In this document: positions 32,729 to 45,810 of the stretch, piece after piece | Position numbering within the stretch: the stretch's first letter is position 1 | Layout: each line of letters starts with the position of its first letter | Source: Sorghum bicolor | Taxonomy: Eukaryota > Streptophyta > Magnoliopsida > Poales > Poaceae | Direction of reading: 5' to 3' | Assembly (NCBI RefSeq): GCF_000003195.3 | Contig: NC_012871.2 | Location: 14,640,293 to 14,704,292, forward strand | Length of the DNA: 64,000 bases | Translations under genes and position numbers: made by a program | Notes under the pieces: generated by a model | What the model was told of the DNA's origin: nothing | What the model saw: the letters and a program-made list of their open reading frames with translations, nothing else | Database searches by the model: none

Positions 32729-34668
32729 ACACTACCCGGACAACAGAAATAAAAATACAAATTTGGAGGATGTTTCAGTTCAGCCTCGCACTTGTTTTAC
32801 GGTCTTTGTATTGACGGTTGTCTTTCATGGTATTTTGGAGTCGGGTCATTAGTGTCGTTACCTATTGGAGGACGTTGGGTCTGCTAAAAACAGGTTGCTC
32901 TGCAATCTCTGCAGCTGTTCATGACTGGCATTAATAAAGCTGTGGCTGTTGCAATCTCCACTATTTGTTTCAGTTAGTCAATTTTTGTTTGAAAATCATG
33001 ATTCCCAGGCTGTTCAGCAGAACTTGGTTCTCATCTTTTAATATCAATTGCCTGTGGCTTATAGGATAACCAGAGTTTGAGGTCCAACACCAGATGTAAA
33101 TGCACTGCTCAGTTTTGTAGCAATTTGCAGCGCTAGTATGATGCAAAATCTGTTAGTCATTCAGCAGTGTTTTCCTCTCACAACAAATTAACAAAAAATA
33201 CTTTCAGCCAAGCGAACATACCCTTGTTTCGATTGGCTCCTGCTTCTACGGAGGAGACATACCAAATGGTTTAAGAGCCCACGGTTAGATTGAAGCGCGG
33301 ACGTGAGCTAATCACAGAGAAAATCAGAGAAATGGAATTCAATAACGCAAGGAAGAAGCCTTCTATTGCCCTCTGTTTTATTTCTTTGCTTTTTTTATGC
33401 CCGCTTTTTGTGCTCCTGGCTAGCCTGGACTATGGGCCTCGTCGTGCTACGAACGATCCATATGCTAGGTGTGACATTTCCGCCACTTAGAATCCAACCT
33501 TATCCCCAAGGGGATGTTCTTGCCTCCTAGATCCCATTGCCGAATACAAAAGCACATGCTCTTGTCAACCTGCACCATTGCTGCAAACCTCTAGTTGCCA
33601 TAATGTCAACTTATCACTCAAAGAATAGTTCTGCATAAGTCCATAGTTCTAACTTCTGTTCCAAATAGATTTTTGCTCAAAATTTCTCTATCCAGAACTG
33701 AATAGAGTACACTCTCCAACAAATTCTAAACCTTCTTCCTTGACTTGATAAAAATGCCTAGCAAGAAAGTTTGGTCTCTTAGGTAGTCTTACTTGTGCAC
33801 TTGCTCTCATGATAAAACCATTGTTCCTCCATGCTAGCACTATGTCAAATACATTTCGTGTCATTACAACACTGATTGAAATAAACCAATGATGACCAGT
33901 TGCTGAACATTATCAGGATAAAACCATTGTTCCTCCCTGATGGATTTTGACCAATTGCAAAGAGAGCACCACAGTGATGTTTAATACATTATGTGGAGAA
34001 GTGGTCTACGACACATCCTATGGAGAGCAGCGCCATTCTTAAATCAACATATTCTTCTACCTACAAGTTTTACTAGCCTCATTAAACATTATTTCTTCTG
34101 ATTCTTGATCAACATTAACCATCAAGCCCAATCATTTCCTCAAACTCATGATGTGCAGCACCCATACCAAGATTACTAGCCACCATCATAGACAAGAATT
34201 TCATCATCGAGAAGTTTTTGTTCTTCATGTGATCCAAGCCCATGCATCAACTCCTCATCCCACACAGCATTTACAAGAGGTTGTTCATCACAAACTTTGT
34301 TGGTGTCAACCACACAATGCTCTAGGTTCATTAACAAGCCATTAACAAGTGTGAGCACATTGTTGGTGACTAGTCCGCAAATAGCTTTCTCATGTCGCAA
34401 TCAAAGTCCTCGCTATCACCTGTTAATTGTTGCAAGAAGTTATGGTGGGTCTCAAGTGCAGATGTTGAGTCCTCATGTACGTCAAGACTGGGTAGCATCT
34501 CATCCCAAACCACATGCAAATGTGTTATTTCATCAACATACAAAGGGTGTCACTATCAGACAGACAAAGCTTGCACTTGGTCCCATCAATCATTTCATCC
34601 ATGCTTAGATTGGAACATGTACTTACACCCTTAGCAGACAGGGAGTGGGTCCATGTTCTGAGAACCTT
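32729..34668. other. Intergenic region between HGL1 copies, proximal part
   Basis: Up to about 33010 this is the 3' UTR and flank of HGL1-A; it aligns with copy B's 3' flank up to gattcccagg. Beyond that there are only short unsupported ORFs and low-complexity, transposon-like sequence. Confidence 0.5.
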
Positions 34669-36472
34669 GTAAGGTCCGAATGGCTGGAGATGGGGTGAAT
34701 AGCCTATTAAAATTCTACAACCTCAAATAAACAAGTGTGTTAGTAAAATAAATGGCAAAGCGATTTTAGCACTAGCACAACTAAGCTATGCAAGCCACCT
34801 ACACAAGTCTAGTATAAGGCTAAACACTAAAACAAACCAACAAGGCAAGGCAACACCTAGCTCTACTCCTTAACCTAGAAACAAAACTACACAAGCTAAA
34901 CAACTAGCAAGGTAAGCAAGTAAGTAAAGGAGTGAGTGAGGATTCTTATACCAATGTTGACGAGTAGAGGTATAATCAAGAATCAATCACAATTGCATAC
35001 ACAAGATGAAATCCTCGGCAAGAGATGCCACATGATTTTTTACTATGATTCACTTGCTTCTCGACAAGCTAGTCCTCGTTGTGGCAATACATCAACTTGA
35101 TGGTTACACGAGCTAATTAACAATCCAAGACCAAACCCTCAGTGAGTGCCGCACATTCACTCACAAGATGGGGATCCTCAAGCCATGAGCAATCTACTAG
35201 AGTAGCCAATTGTGACCTCCCGTAGGGAAGACTCAAGAACTCCTCACAAATCACTTGGTGAGGCTCAAAATAATCTTCAATCATAAGCTCGACACCTTCT
35301 CTGCTTAAAGTCGTCTAGGGTGTCGAGAAACACCCAAGAGTAACAAGAAATCTGTAGCCAACTTAAGGATCAAGTGCCACTAGATGCAACTCTGAATACA
35401 ATACACTTGAATCTCACTTAATCTCACTAGGATGAGCAATTAAGCAAGGATATTAGTGGAGGATATGTTCTCTACCTCAAAGTATGCCTCAAGTATTCAA
35501 ATGTGCAAGAGGGAGCTCCCTGAACCCAGCCACCTTCTATTTATAACGTTTCACTCAAAGGTTAGCCGTTAGAAGCAAACTCGAGGGCGTCGGATGCTCA
35601 GATGCTTGCCCGTCAGACACGGCCTAGCGTCCGATGCTCACTTGCCACGCGCGTTAGATCTCTACCATGTGTCACTCTTCAAATATGACCCGTTGATCTT
35701 CAACGGTCACTGAGAACTTTACGAATAGCTGAAGCATGCGTCAAACGCGTCAGACGCAAGGCGTCAGATGCACCACCTCACACAAGACGCTACTTAGTAA
35801 GGTTCAAAAAACCTCGCTCATGCACCGGACACATCTGATGCTAGGGTATTGGACGCTCCCAGTGTCAGTTGCACAAAACACGACTGAGCATGCTACTGTG
35901 CCTGCAAATGTCAGATGCTCTAACGCTGAGGCGTCGGATGCTTTGACGTGCAAAACACTTTGCGCCTAACTGTGCTGCACTCGTCGGACACGGCCTCAAC
36001 GTCCGACGTTGTGTGACCCAGCATTCGATGAGTGACTCACGCGATTTCGCATCCTCAACACCGCCTTTGGTGCAAAGGAAAATAGGCATTCCATTTTCAT
36101 AAAAACGTTGAATAACGCCTCGCAAGCTCAGTGTGAGGGAGAGAGGATCCCAAACGCCTCTACCCCTCAAACGCCACGTCCTTTGCAAATGTGCTAACAC
36201 CACCAAATGTCTACCACCATGTGCATGTATGTTAGCATTTTCATAAACATTTTTTCAAAGGAGTTATGTTAACACTCTACTAGATTCTAATGTAAATACC
36301 TAAGATATTAACCTAGTAGCACTTGACTCATGAGATGACCATGATTCCATCTCTTGATAGTCATCTATCTATCCTAAATTCGGTCAATCACTTTTCTACT
36401 CATCTTAGACCAGCAAAAGCAAAATCCTATAGTTATATCTTTGCCTTGATCACTTTACTCCTTGTACATCAC
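34669..36472 (-). mobile_element. Sirevirus LTR, reverse orientation, decayed
   Basis: The left edge ttgtaaggtccgaatgg corresponds to the LTR 3' end (CTTTCAA side) of the Sirevirus at 59614. Internal blocks such as the tgatttttt/ctagtcctcgttgtg and aggtgtcgagaaacaccc regions and degraded CGGACGC/GCGTCCGA motifs at 35585-36005 follow in reverse order. The right end is cut by the next LTR. Solo or truncated LTR. Confidence 0.7.
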
Positions 36473-36870
36473 TGTGGGGGTATAAACCCCTAAACCCTCA
36501 TGGCTCGACATAGGCCGCACCATCGGAGGTGGCCCAGCCCACAAGATGAAGACGTGTGGCGCACGACGCTGGTCGGCGTGCACCGCAAGACTATAAAAAG
36601 ATATTATACCAAATAGGATACTTTATTTGTAACTCTGTCCCTTCATAGTATATAAGGAGGGGCAGAGGTTCCCTTAGAGGATAACTCAACTCAACACATT
36701 ACATCTCATATTATCAATACAATCAGACTCAAGACGTAGGTATTACGCCCTCATAGCGGCTGAATCTGGATAAAATCATTGTCTTTGTCTTGCGTCACCA
36801 TTTAGTTCGTAGCTTACGCACCTGTCTGCCGATAATATACTACCTTGGGCATACCCCTAGGTAGACTATG
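36473..36870 (+). mobile_element. Gypsy-type LTR (end approximate)
   Basis: It starts TGTGGGGGTATAAACCCC, a characteristic beginning of a grass Gypsy LTR group. A TATA-like tagtatataaggaggggc is at 36648, followed by a transcript-leader-like AT/CA-rich segment. I see no primer-binding site or second LTR, so it is probably solo. The right boundary is uncertain. Confidence 0.55.
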
Positions 36871-37099
36871 GAGCATTTTCTCGAGAGCATAGCTTCTTCA
36901 TCTGAACTCCGAATTAGATGTTTCATATATGTTTTTTTTACCGTCTTGACAAGAGAAATACGATGGCGAAGTCCATTCCACAACTTCACAAAATGGACAA
37001 TTTTAGTTGTCAACATGAGGGTTGGGTTCTCTAAGGACCTAAGGTCAAGTACTCAAGTTTTCATGTTTAACTCCGCGCATCACTTATCTTGGTGTGGAA

Positions 37100-37600
37100 G
37101 CTACAAACTAATAGAAAAGCTAAAACTATAAGGGTAAAAAAACGGTGACCACGGGCGTGTCAATCCACCTTAAAATTTAATAAGAAGACTAGTACATATA
37201 GCTATAAAAAGAATTGAAGTCGACGTCGAACGATGCGTGGTCATGTTTCATGACGCTCAATATAATTATCATTTGCGTTGCGTGTTTCAGTGGTAATTAA
37301 GCTTCCTCGTCAGCAGCAAGCAAAGCAGCTTACGTGTGCCCGTCCGTCAGAGTCTAGTCACCACTCACCAGTACGTGCCCATGCATCTCTCGCTGACGTG
37401 TGAGAGGACCCCCATCCATCGAGATACTGACTCGGCACCGGAGGAGCACTTGCACTTGCAGGCTGTGCAGCCAGTCTCTCGCGTCTTTCAAAAACCCTTC
37501 CCGCGTCGCTCGATCATTAAACAAACACGAATCCACGCAAGCAAAGCAGCGCCGCGGCTGGCTCCTACTACTACTACTACTACAAGACGAGCAGGACACG
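37100..37600 (+). promoter_or_regulatory. Putative promoter and 5' UTR of HGL1 copy B
   Basis: Upstream of the first-exon ATG. It has a TATA-like agctataaaaagaa at about 37199, an ACGT-containing gcttacgtgtgcc near 37330 and a (CTA)n run at 37566-37583 just before the start. No experimental start site is implied. Confidence 0.4.
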
Positions 37601-37951
37601 ATGCTCGCCAGCCGCCGCCTCCACGCTTACGCAAACCACACCGCGGCTGCACTGGTCGCCTCCGCCTCCGCTTCCGCTTCCGCTACCACCAACGCGGACG
37701 GCCGCCACGCGCGCGCTCGGGAGAGGCCGGCCGGCCGGATGGCGGCGGCGGCGGGTGATATGGTGTGGGTGCGCGTGTTGGAGGAAGGGGTGTTCCGGTT
37801 CGACGCGTCGGAGGCAGCGCGCGCCGCGGCGGGGCCCAGCCTCTCGTTCGCCGATCCGCGGCGGCGGGAGGTGCCGAGGGAGGGGAGCGACGCGCCGGCG
37901 GTCCTCCCGACGTGCGAGGTCGTCGGGGGTGTTCAGAAGGTCGTCGTCAAG
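37601..37951 (+). CDS. HGL1: HGL1 copy B first coding exon
   Basis: 117 codons starting MLASRRLHAYANHT, ending in ...VQKVVVK before donor gtacgg (phase 0). Codons 60 on (RVLEEGVFRFDASEA, ...LPTCEVV) match the N-terminal beta-sandwich region of HGL1, leading into LPSGTSFYGTGEASG in the next exon. The first 46 residues are Ala/Ser/Arg-rich and GC-rich. A second ATG at 37739 (MAAAAGDMVW) lies nearer to the conserved part and could be the ancestral start. The extension has few acidic residues, so a weak organelle-targeting role cannot be excluded. Confidence 0.75.
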
Positions 37952-39541
37952 GTACGGGGCATGTGTATGACGTTGCGATGATAGTCCTAGCTGCTAATGG
38001 TTGACATGGAAATTTAATGCTTTCTGGCCGCCATCGTCGAAACATTAGAAATCTCACAAAGAAGAAAAAGACGAAACTCTGATCAAACGAAATTTGAATA
38101 AGCTGAAATTTTGCACACACCCTTTTCCAGGATCACCTTGAAACTTGACCACCAGATTTAAAAAACACTCTCTCAAACTGGGGTTTTAATTTTTTTTTTT
38201 TTTTTGAGAGAGGTTGATTTGAGAGTGCTCATAGGAAATTGATTGAAGGCAAAGCTTACGCATATGTACCCCATGTGCCATAGCTGTGACCAAGATCAAT
38301 TTCAAAAGCTTTGCTCAAAGGTCTCGGAAGAATTCACCAAAAATAATAAGAGAGTTTTGGGGCTTGAAACCAAGAGAATAGAAGCTAAGCTTCAAGGTAT
38401 GATTTAGATACATTCCAAGGGTCCCAATAACTCACAAAACATGCCAAATAATCAGCCAAATCAGTAGCACAAAAAACTCCCCAAAATGGCTAGAAAATCA
38501 CCGAAAAAGAGAAATTGGAGGAGTGAAAGGATAAACTCGAGAATTCATCCAAAACTTCAATTACCAAACCATGAATGTAATTGATCTATACATCAGATTA
38601 GCCTCCTCCCAAACATCCTCCCGCTTCAGACGAGATACAAACCTAAGAGGTGGTTACTTCTCTCTAGCCTAATAATCTCTCTAAAACATGAAGTTCTTGG
38701 CTAATCCTATGGAAAATAGCAAGGGGGTGAAAGGATGGCTGTCTTGGGCAGCCACTTCTATTTGTAGGGTTATTAGACATGAACCACTTAACTACTAGGA
38801 TTGAAATGGTTCGACTTGATTTCCATGCATTGGACGGCCACAAGCCCTTCATGAAGTCGCTTTGTCTGAACACAAGCTCTTCGATGACGCCATGTGTCAT
38901 CTCGAGATTCTCCCCCTGGTTTCCAAACACGGAAACCACTCCATCTGTAGTTTTGAGGCTGAAACCGCCCAACCCTGTAGGCCATGTAGCCTTTATGTAA
39001 AGCATGTGATGTCGATGCATGTCCTCCATGTCCTCAGCACGGTCGTCCACCACGTGCTCGCAAGTCACAACGCCTTGCCTTGACTTTGTCCAAACTCGGC
39101 TTAGACACCAATCACACGTTGTCTTCATCGTTGTCTTGCTTGTACCCTTGCTCGATGACATGTCCAAGTGATAGCCATACATAGTCCATCCTTCGGCCAT
39201 TAGTCCTTTAGGTCCAAGCCTCTGTGTCTACCCTTCACTCCTCACTGGTCAATCGCACATGGACTCCTACTTCACCTTCTCTGTTGTCGTCGATCGTCTC
39301 GCGCTCAAGTGCTCAACACTTGCACATTCATAAGCCAAGAGACATGTTGCACATACAACTCATATCTTGGTCAGTCACAAGGACATTTAACTAAAGCTCT
39401 AATCACCTCCTTGACAAACACTCATCACTCACACATGGCCATATCTCAACCATGTGTTTGCACAGCGAGGCAGGGCTAGGCTAGCAGTGGTCGTAGCCTA
39501 CCTACTGGAAGAGGCTAGAGCAAAGAAATCTTTGGAGAAGT
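37952..39541. other. HGL1-B intron 1, proximal part
   Basis: No gene is supported. From about 38160 to 39240 there is a block ending in direct LTR-like text (for example tatttgtagggttattagac and gtccttta), probably a reverse LTR or internal fragment of an old retrotransposon. I cannot place its termini. Confidence 0.35.
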
Positions 39542-42500
39542 TTGAAAGGTCCTGAATGGTTAGAGGGAGGATGAATAGCATATAAAAAATTCACTACAAA
39601 TAAACTAGGGCAAGTGGTTAGTAACCAAAATGACGAAATGTAATTTTGCTCTGGCTCTATATAAGGATTGCAAGTCACTTATACCAACAATTCTAGTTCT
39701 TTACAATCTTTAGGCACACAACAATGCTAAGTCACTACTCACTATGAGCTCTCAAACAAGCTCCACTAAAGAGCTCCACTATGTGATACTAAACTAGCAA
39801 GCAAATAAGCTCTCAAAACTAATTACACTAAATAGCTTGCTACAACTAGTTTGCAAGTAAATAAAGAGTGAGTAGGATGATTATATCACTGTGTAGATGG
39901 ATGAACCAATCACAATATGAATGCTAATTCAATCATTGGAGAAATCCAATCACAAGCAACACAAGATTTTTCTCCCGAGGATCATGCTCTTGCCGACACG
40001 CTAGTCCCCGCTGTGTCAGCCAACACTTGGTGGTTCGACGACTAATAGATGTTTCACAAACCTAGCCCAACACTTGGACGCTACAAGAATCTATCCACAA
40101 GTGAGATAACTCAATGACACGAGTAATTCACTAGAGTTATCTCTCGGCGCTCCACCGGAGAAGGCACAAGACCCTCACAAACACCGGGAGGTGGCCAAGA
40201 ACAATCTTCAACTCTTGCCATGCTCTTCTCCGCTGCTCCAAGCCATCTAGGTGGCGGCAACCACTAAGAGTAACAAAAAATCTACAGCTCAAACGATCTC
40301 CAAGTGCCACTAGATGCAATCACTCAAGCAAATGCACTAGGAAGCACTCTCAATCTTACTATGATGATAAATCAATGATGGAGATGAGTGAAAGGTATTT
40401 GTTTAAAGATGTCAATTATGTCAAAGTGGCAAAAGTATGAGCTCCAAGCTAGTGCCTTCCTTTCTATAGAGCCCCAAACTCAAAGAGCCATTGGGAGCTC
40501 GCGGGCTGACCAGACGCATTGACCGAACTTAGCCCTGCGTCCGGTCGGCAATGTCCGATCGCTCCAATGGCTGTCACATGTCCATGGTTCAAACCTTAGC
40601 CATCGGATTCTAATGGTCAAAAACCTGAGCACTCACGAGTTAAGTACCGACTGGTTGTGCCCCTATGTATGACCTAACTCTGAGCCGACCAACTTTAGAT
40701 CAACAACAAAGAGCATCCAAATCTAGTTTTTAATGACGTACGCGTCAGTTCAAGGGTGACTAGATGCACCGATGCGTCTGATCCTCTCTATGCTCGCCGG
40801 TGGTGCAAAAGTTAGGTGTGAACTGACGTAGGCCCTGCACGTCTAATCACGCCTGCGCTCCTACGTCTGCTCGCCGAGACACACGATGCTCTTACTGGAA
40901 CATGTGGCTCTTACGGGAACATGTGATTAGACACTGTAATACCTGATTTTAAGAATAAAACCAAATATGCATTATATGTGAGTCTTAGAAGTCAAATCTC
41001 ACATATAGCTACAAATAAGACATAATATCAAAAGACAATGCATAAATTATATAACGTACATATTAAATTAGAGATAACCTTAAGCAGCAAACAACGGAAG
41101 ATAACTCCAACATCGGGTATTAACTCCACTCTACAGGATCCAACTGACTGGTTGATCACAAGCCTAACACTCCTCCTGAAGTATGGGGGAAATAGCAAGA
41201 GTGAGTCCATGTCGAACTCAACAAGTATAGCAACTAGATTGTATAGATCCCACAATCTCATGATTAATGTGACATAAATAATGTAAAGCATTAAACAATA
41301 AACAATGACAGGAATCATCACCCTTAGTGTAAGAATTCCCAAGGCCGCTCGTGACCGTGAGCACAGCTAGTATACTAGTTTTTAACACTCTGCAAAGGTT
41401 GTACATCTTTACCCATGAGTCATGATTTACCCTTTCGCCCGAGGCCCGTTGACCTCTTAACCCACTACCAAGGAAGGTCGGCAGGGATCACTATGAAGCC
41501 TTTCAAAAGTTCGTCTAACATGTTAGGGCTGCAAGGTTTCCCGAGCACGCAGATATAGAGCCCCTTCCGATGGCACAATGACTCGCAGCCTATACACATA
41601 CAGACAGAGGCCACACTATACCCAAAACGATTAGGCCCCTCTAGCGCCCTTTCGGGTAACCTCTAACAAGCTAGAAAAGGTGTTCATGCTGAGCTCAAGC
41701 CAGAGCCATTATAGCCCTCATGGTTGCACTATTGTCCCGGTTATCACTTACAGATAAATCATCAAGTGGCTAAAAAGTCATTTTTATCGTTTGTTGCTTA
41801 AACATTAATCAAGTCACAAGATCATGGTCACAGAAATAAAATCCAAATGCTATACTTGCCTTAATCCAAATGCTCTTGTTGATCCTGCTGGTTTACTAGT
41901 TGTCCAAGGCTCTGATCTTGATCAGAGAAGCACTCTTGATCACCACGAATTGCTCATCGACTAAACTCGATCATCGATCATCAACACACCAACAATCGGA
42001 GAAAACATATACGAAGCAAACAAGGCTACAATTAGAACAGTACACCAACAGTAGAAAAACAATATAAAAAGTTTATAAAATGATTCTACGTATCGCTACG
42101 ATCTCACAGATGTAAAGTTCACGAAAATCGGAATTAAAACATAGAAGATATAAAATTTCCAAGATTTCCTATAGAAAAATAATTAATTAAATGCTACTGT
42201 GAAAATAAAAAGTTTCAAAACAGAGAATTAATACTTCTAACTTGTAGAGCTCGTAAATACGAATCTAACGAAATTTGAATGGGTCAAATCGGAGTTAAAA
42301 TGAATATTTTATGGCCAAAACAAATTTAGTGGCAATTTTGTAAATATTAGAAAGCGTATTTTAAATCTAACCGAACTGAGTTTACGTTTTCCAAACTAAA
42401 AGGCATAGTGATTGGGGCTTACGTTGGTGGACAGGGAGCAGGTTCACCGGCAGCGACGCTTTCTTGGAGCTACAGCAACGCTGGAGCAGCCGACCGCTCG

Positions 42501-43971
42501 TAGATGTCGTGTATAGGCGAGACGATGGCGATCACGTTATAGAGAAGAAAATATAATTTTATTTTACTACCTTAGGAATTCTCAAATTAGAGGCTTTCCA
42601 TATGGTAGTCTTTGGTGTGCTTTGCCTAAGGGGTTGGTATATATATATAGGGAGAGAAACTCCCCACCTCCACGTCAACTAGCGATATCTTTACTAATAG
42701 GCCTAATTAATTATTAAAGCCCATTAGTAAAAAAAATATTTTGCCTTTGAATCATGATGACGTTGGGTTAGAGTAAAATGAAGAATTTATTATTTTCGAA
42801 ATTAATTATTTTTTAGATAAAATAATTCTAGAAAAGTCTAGAATTATTATTTAAAGCGCGAAAAATACTCTGGAAGCTCCAAAAATTCAGGGAAAATTAT
42901 CAGAGACATTACGGAATATGAAGAACCCAAATAAAGTATTTGGAGCTCATGATGAGATAATTTGGGGCATCTAAAAATTAGATTTATGCTCATAGAAAAG
43001 TGAGAACAGAAACTGGAAAAATTCCCGAAAAGTCTGTAGAGATTGCTCGATGGACGAGGAACTAAAAGAAGTGATTTGGATAACAAAAAAAATATTTTAG
43101 GAAGCTCCTAATAAAAACTTGAGCTGAGAAACAAGAAATTTGGTTGATAAAGATAAAGACGTATGGAAGATCGATCTACTAAACGCATTTTAAAAACTTT
43201 GCTCACTCAACACATAAAGGAACAACAAGCATCACATCAAAACATATGCACCAGCATGTATGTATAATAATATTGCTAAGCCTTATGATAAATTTTAATT
43301 TAATAAAAAATATTATTTTTCCTATATTTTCATGAACATAAAAATAAAAAAATAAATAATTTTATCTATATTTCAAAAGGAGTAAATTTTAGGGTGTTAC
43401 ACCAGCCGTGCATCCGAACATGCCATAGAGATAGATCCAAACCTAGGGTTTGCCATCGGACGCACAACCTTGTGACCAGCATTCGGTCATTGACCCTCGC
43501 CTCCTTTTCTTTTTCTAAGTCCACAACCTCTTCACCCTTGCTTCCAAGATGTTAACCACAAAGTGTAGAACTTGTGTGCATGTGTGTTAGCATTTTTCTA
43601 AGTATTTTCAAGGGTTAATTGTTAGAACACTAGGTCCCTAATGCATATACAAGAATCATGTCACTTAGTGGCATTCGATAACCACTTAGGCAAATAATTC
43701 CCCTCTTTATAGTATGGCTATCGATCCGAAACATAGTCACACTCTCTATGGTGTCTTGAGTATCAAAACAAAAACCTATTTGATACCTTTGCCTTGATCT
43801 CCTTGGTTTTTGTTTTTCTCTTTCTTCTTTTCCAAGTTGGAGCTTGATCACCATTATTTCATGGACTTCTCATTTCTCTATCACTTGGTATGTACTAGCC
43901 GTGCTCAAATTTACACTCATGACAAAGGTTAGTACTTAGGTTTTGTTAAGTATCAATATTAGGGTGTCCAA
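39542..43971 (-). mobile_element. Sirevirus LTR, reverse orientation, split by another LTR
   Basis: The left edge TTGAAAGGTCC is the complement of the LTR 3' end (GGACCTTTCAA). The right edge complements TTGGACACCC, the degenerate 5' end. Without the 2467 bp insertion it is 1963 bp, against 1972 bp for the intact LTR at 59614. Internal landmarks, such as the ctagtccccgctgtg and gatcaaggcaaaggt regions, occur in reverse order. Flanking 5-mers do not match, so no target duplication was seen. Probably a solo LTR. Confidence 0.75.
40935..43401 (-). mobile_element. Solo-LTR-like insertion, 2467 bp, TGTAACACC ends
   Basis: On the - strand it starts TGTAACACCCTAAAATTTAC and ends ATCAGGTATTACA, giving inverted TGTAAYACC termini typical of large grass Gypsy LTRs. 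A run tatatatataccaacccc, TATA-like on the - strand, lies at 42639. No internal polyprotein was found. It interrupts a Sirevirus LTR; flanking bases do not form a clear 5 bp duplicate. Confidence 0.6.
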
Positions 43972-44678
43972 CCTAGGAGCTTAAATATTGTTACATGGTT
44001 CGCTTAAGTGATCAAGTGATCACGCCCGATCCTACGCCTTCGCGGAGGAGGTCTAGTTCGAATCAGGTGACCCAGTTGGCAACCCCAGCCGAATCCAACA
44101 ACTAGAGGGCACACACTGTCTCCCCGACCCTTGGGGAAATAAGGGAGGTGCGCTTGAGGGCGAGAATATGTTCTCCGTCACGCCCTATGATGGACTGTCT
44201 AGTTAGCTCAGCAGGATGCCATCCCTCTCTCGCCTGATCCCTCAAGGGGAGTTTTGGGCTCACCCAATGGCTCAAGAAAGTCAGGAGTTGGAAGGGGGAC
44301 AACCCGATTGGAGTGGGGCCTAGGTCACCTTTCCTTGGAAAGTGAGTGAACAAGAGACATGTCGACCTCGTACTATGACGAGGAAAGCTAGCACGCCCCT
44401 AGTCACCCTCCACACGTATTTTTCCACACATATCGATCGATTTCTATTAAGCGCTAAAGTGAAGTTAAGATAAGTATTTGTTGGAGAGAGTTTTTTTAAT
44501 TCCGCAAAAAACAAAGATTGGAAGTGGGTTTTAAGAACCATTGGAGATGCTCTTATCTTGAGATCTTTGTTGAAGTAGGAGTGAGTCTTCACCTGGTTTA
44601 AACTCGTAGGTAAATGCATGCAACTCGCTCAATAATCTTGTGATGCTCACGTGAGCCACCTCTAGATGCACTCCATTT

Positions 44679-44843
44679 CAGCGGCAGAACTAAGCAAATC
44701 CAAAGGGGATGTGTCTTGACTTATGGGTGGAATGATCTATGACATGTGGGTGCAAATATGGTGAAAATTTAGCTCTTTTCCCAGTCTTTTAATTTTGCGT
44801 GGGTGCGGTTGCACCCACAACGAGTAATACAGATCCGCCCTTG
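44679..44843. mobile_element. MITE-like element with CAGCGGCAGAACT end
   Basis: The left end is cagcggcagaactaagc. The right end is cagatccgcccttg, whose complement is caagggcggatctg. It contains the complementary internal runs gggtgcaaat and gggtgcggttgcaccc. It belongs to a GGCGGA-terminal family also seen at 53437 and at the foldback element. Confidence 0.45.
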
Positions 44844-45183
44844 CTCCATTTTGCTAAACTGTCATTGTAGTTATTAAATCAATCATCCTCCACGCCAAAT
44901 TGGCAAAAATGGTTATCATTTTTTTTTGCAAAAAAGCAAAATGGTTATCATTGTTTCTAATATGATATCTATTCTGAGGTAACATTCATAATTTTCAACC
45001 TGTCAATGCATCCTTTTTTTAAAAGGAATAGGAGGGGCAAAGCCTCTACTGAAATGCATTAAAGAAAAAAGAAGTGCAGTTACAAACAAGCAGAAAGAAA
45101 AAGAATGCATTCTTTGTTTTCAAGCAAACACGAGAAGCAGCCGGTTGACATGTTTGCCCAAACATGGTTTTCTTAAATCCATT

Positions 45184-45463
45184 CACGGAGCCAGCGGTGG
45201 GCCTGGGGAGGCTCCAGCCCCCCCACCCCCCCCCCCCCTACCGTTGCCGTGCCAGTGAAGCCCCTGGTACTCCCTTTTATTTTAGACACAGATGTATATA
45301 GTACGGCGGACTGAGACCTTTAATTTTTTATGATATATTTTATGAATTTCATCGTGGATCTGTGTTTTCAATATAGACTACTTCAAACTATTATATTTTT
45401 TTCTATTGCAAGAGGTTATAGTAGAGCTAAGTCGATATAGCATTTTTTTAGCTTCGTCCCTGC
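45184..45463. mobile_element. MITE-like element with CACGGAGCCAGCG end
   Basis: It starts cacggagccagcggtggg and ends agcttcgtccctgc, whose complement GCAGGGACGAAGCT is a weak inverted match. A C-homopolymer run is at 45220-45238. Termini are only roughly placed. Confidence 0.4.
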
Positions 45464-45736
45464 TTAAATCTGATACTAACCAATAATAGTGAACTCTGTT
45501 TATGTATTGACTCTTGATATGTTGTTTCTCTTAAAGAACTTTAAGAAACATTACCTCGTAAAAACAATACATTTTTAGGCTTACCTACATGTTCTCTTTT
45601 TGTAACATGACAGCTTCCTTCTGGGACATCTTTCTATGGCACCGGTGAAGCAAGCGGCCCACTGGAAAGAACTGGGAAACAAGTACAGAACCTGATCGAA
45701 GAAATTATAAAATATACTTTGTCGGCTTCTTTTATA

Positions 45737-45810
45737 CTCCCTCTATTTCAAATTATAAGACATTTTATTTTAGAAAAGTTAAAAAGTCTTATAATTTAAA
45801 ATAGAGAGAA
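45737..45810. mobile_element. Stowaway-like MITE hairpin (74 bp)
   Basis: Nearly perfect hairpin: ctccctctatttcaaatta pairs with taatttaaaatagagagaa. TA dinucleotides lie at both edges. It sits in the intron between HGL1-B exons 2 and 3. Confidence 0.8.

Larger units (their letters stand above)
43972..45613. other. HGL1-B intron 1, distal part
   Basis: No supported gene. It contains two MITE-like segments (listed separately) and a reverse LINE-tail-like stretch near 45010-45085 (aggggcaaagcctctactga). The stretch 43985-44640 is unclassified. Confidence 0.4.

Noticed and set aside
34148..34634. Small overlapping ORFs between the HGL1 copies
   Set aside because: Short, overlapping on both strands and without a recognisable domain; more likely decayed transposon sequence.
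37077..37083. atcac as right target duplicate of the Gypsy LTR at 36473
   Set aside because: The bases before it do not end in CA, and a five-base match is expected by chance at this distance.
43985..44640. Possible organellar insertion
   Set aside because: Some stretches look organelle-like, but no gene or tRNA could be identified and no border was visible.
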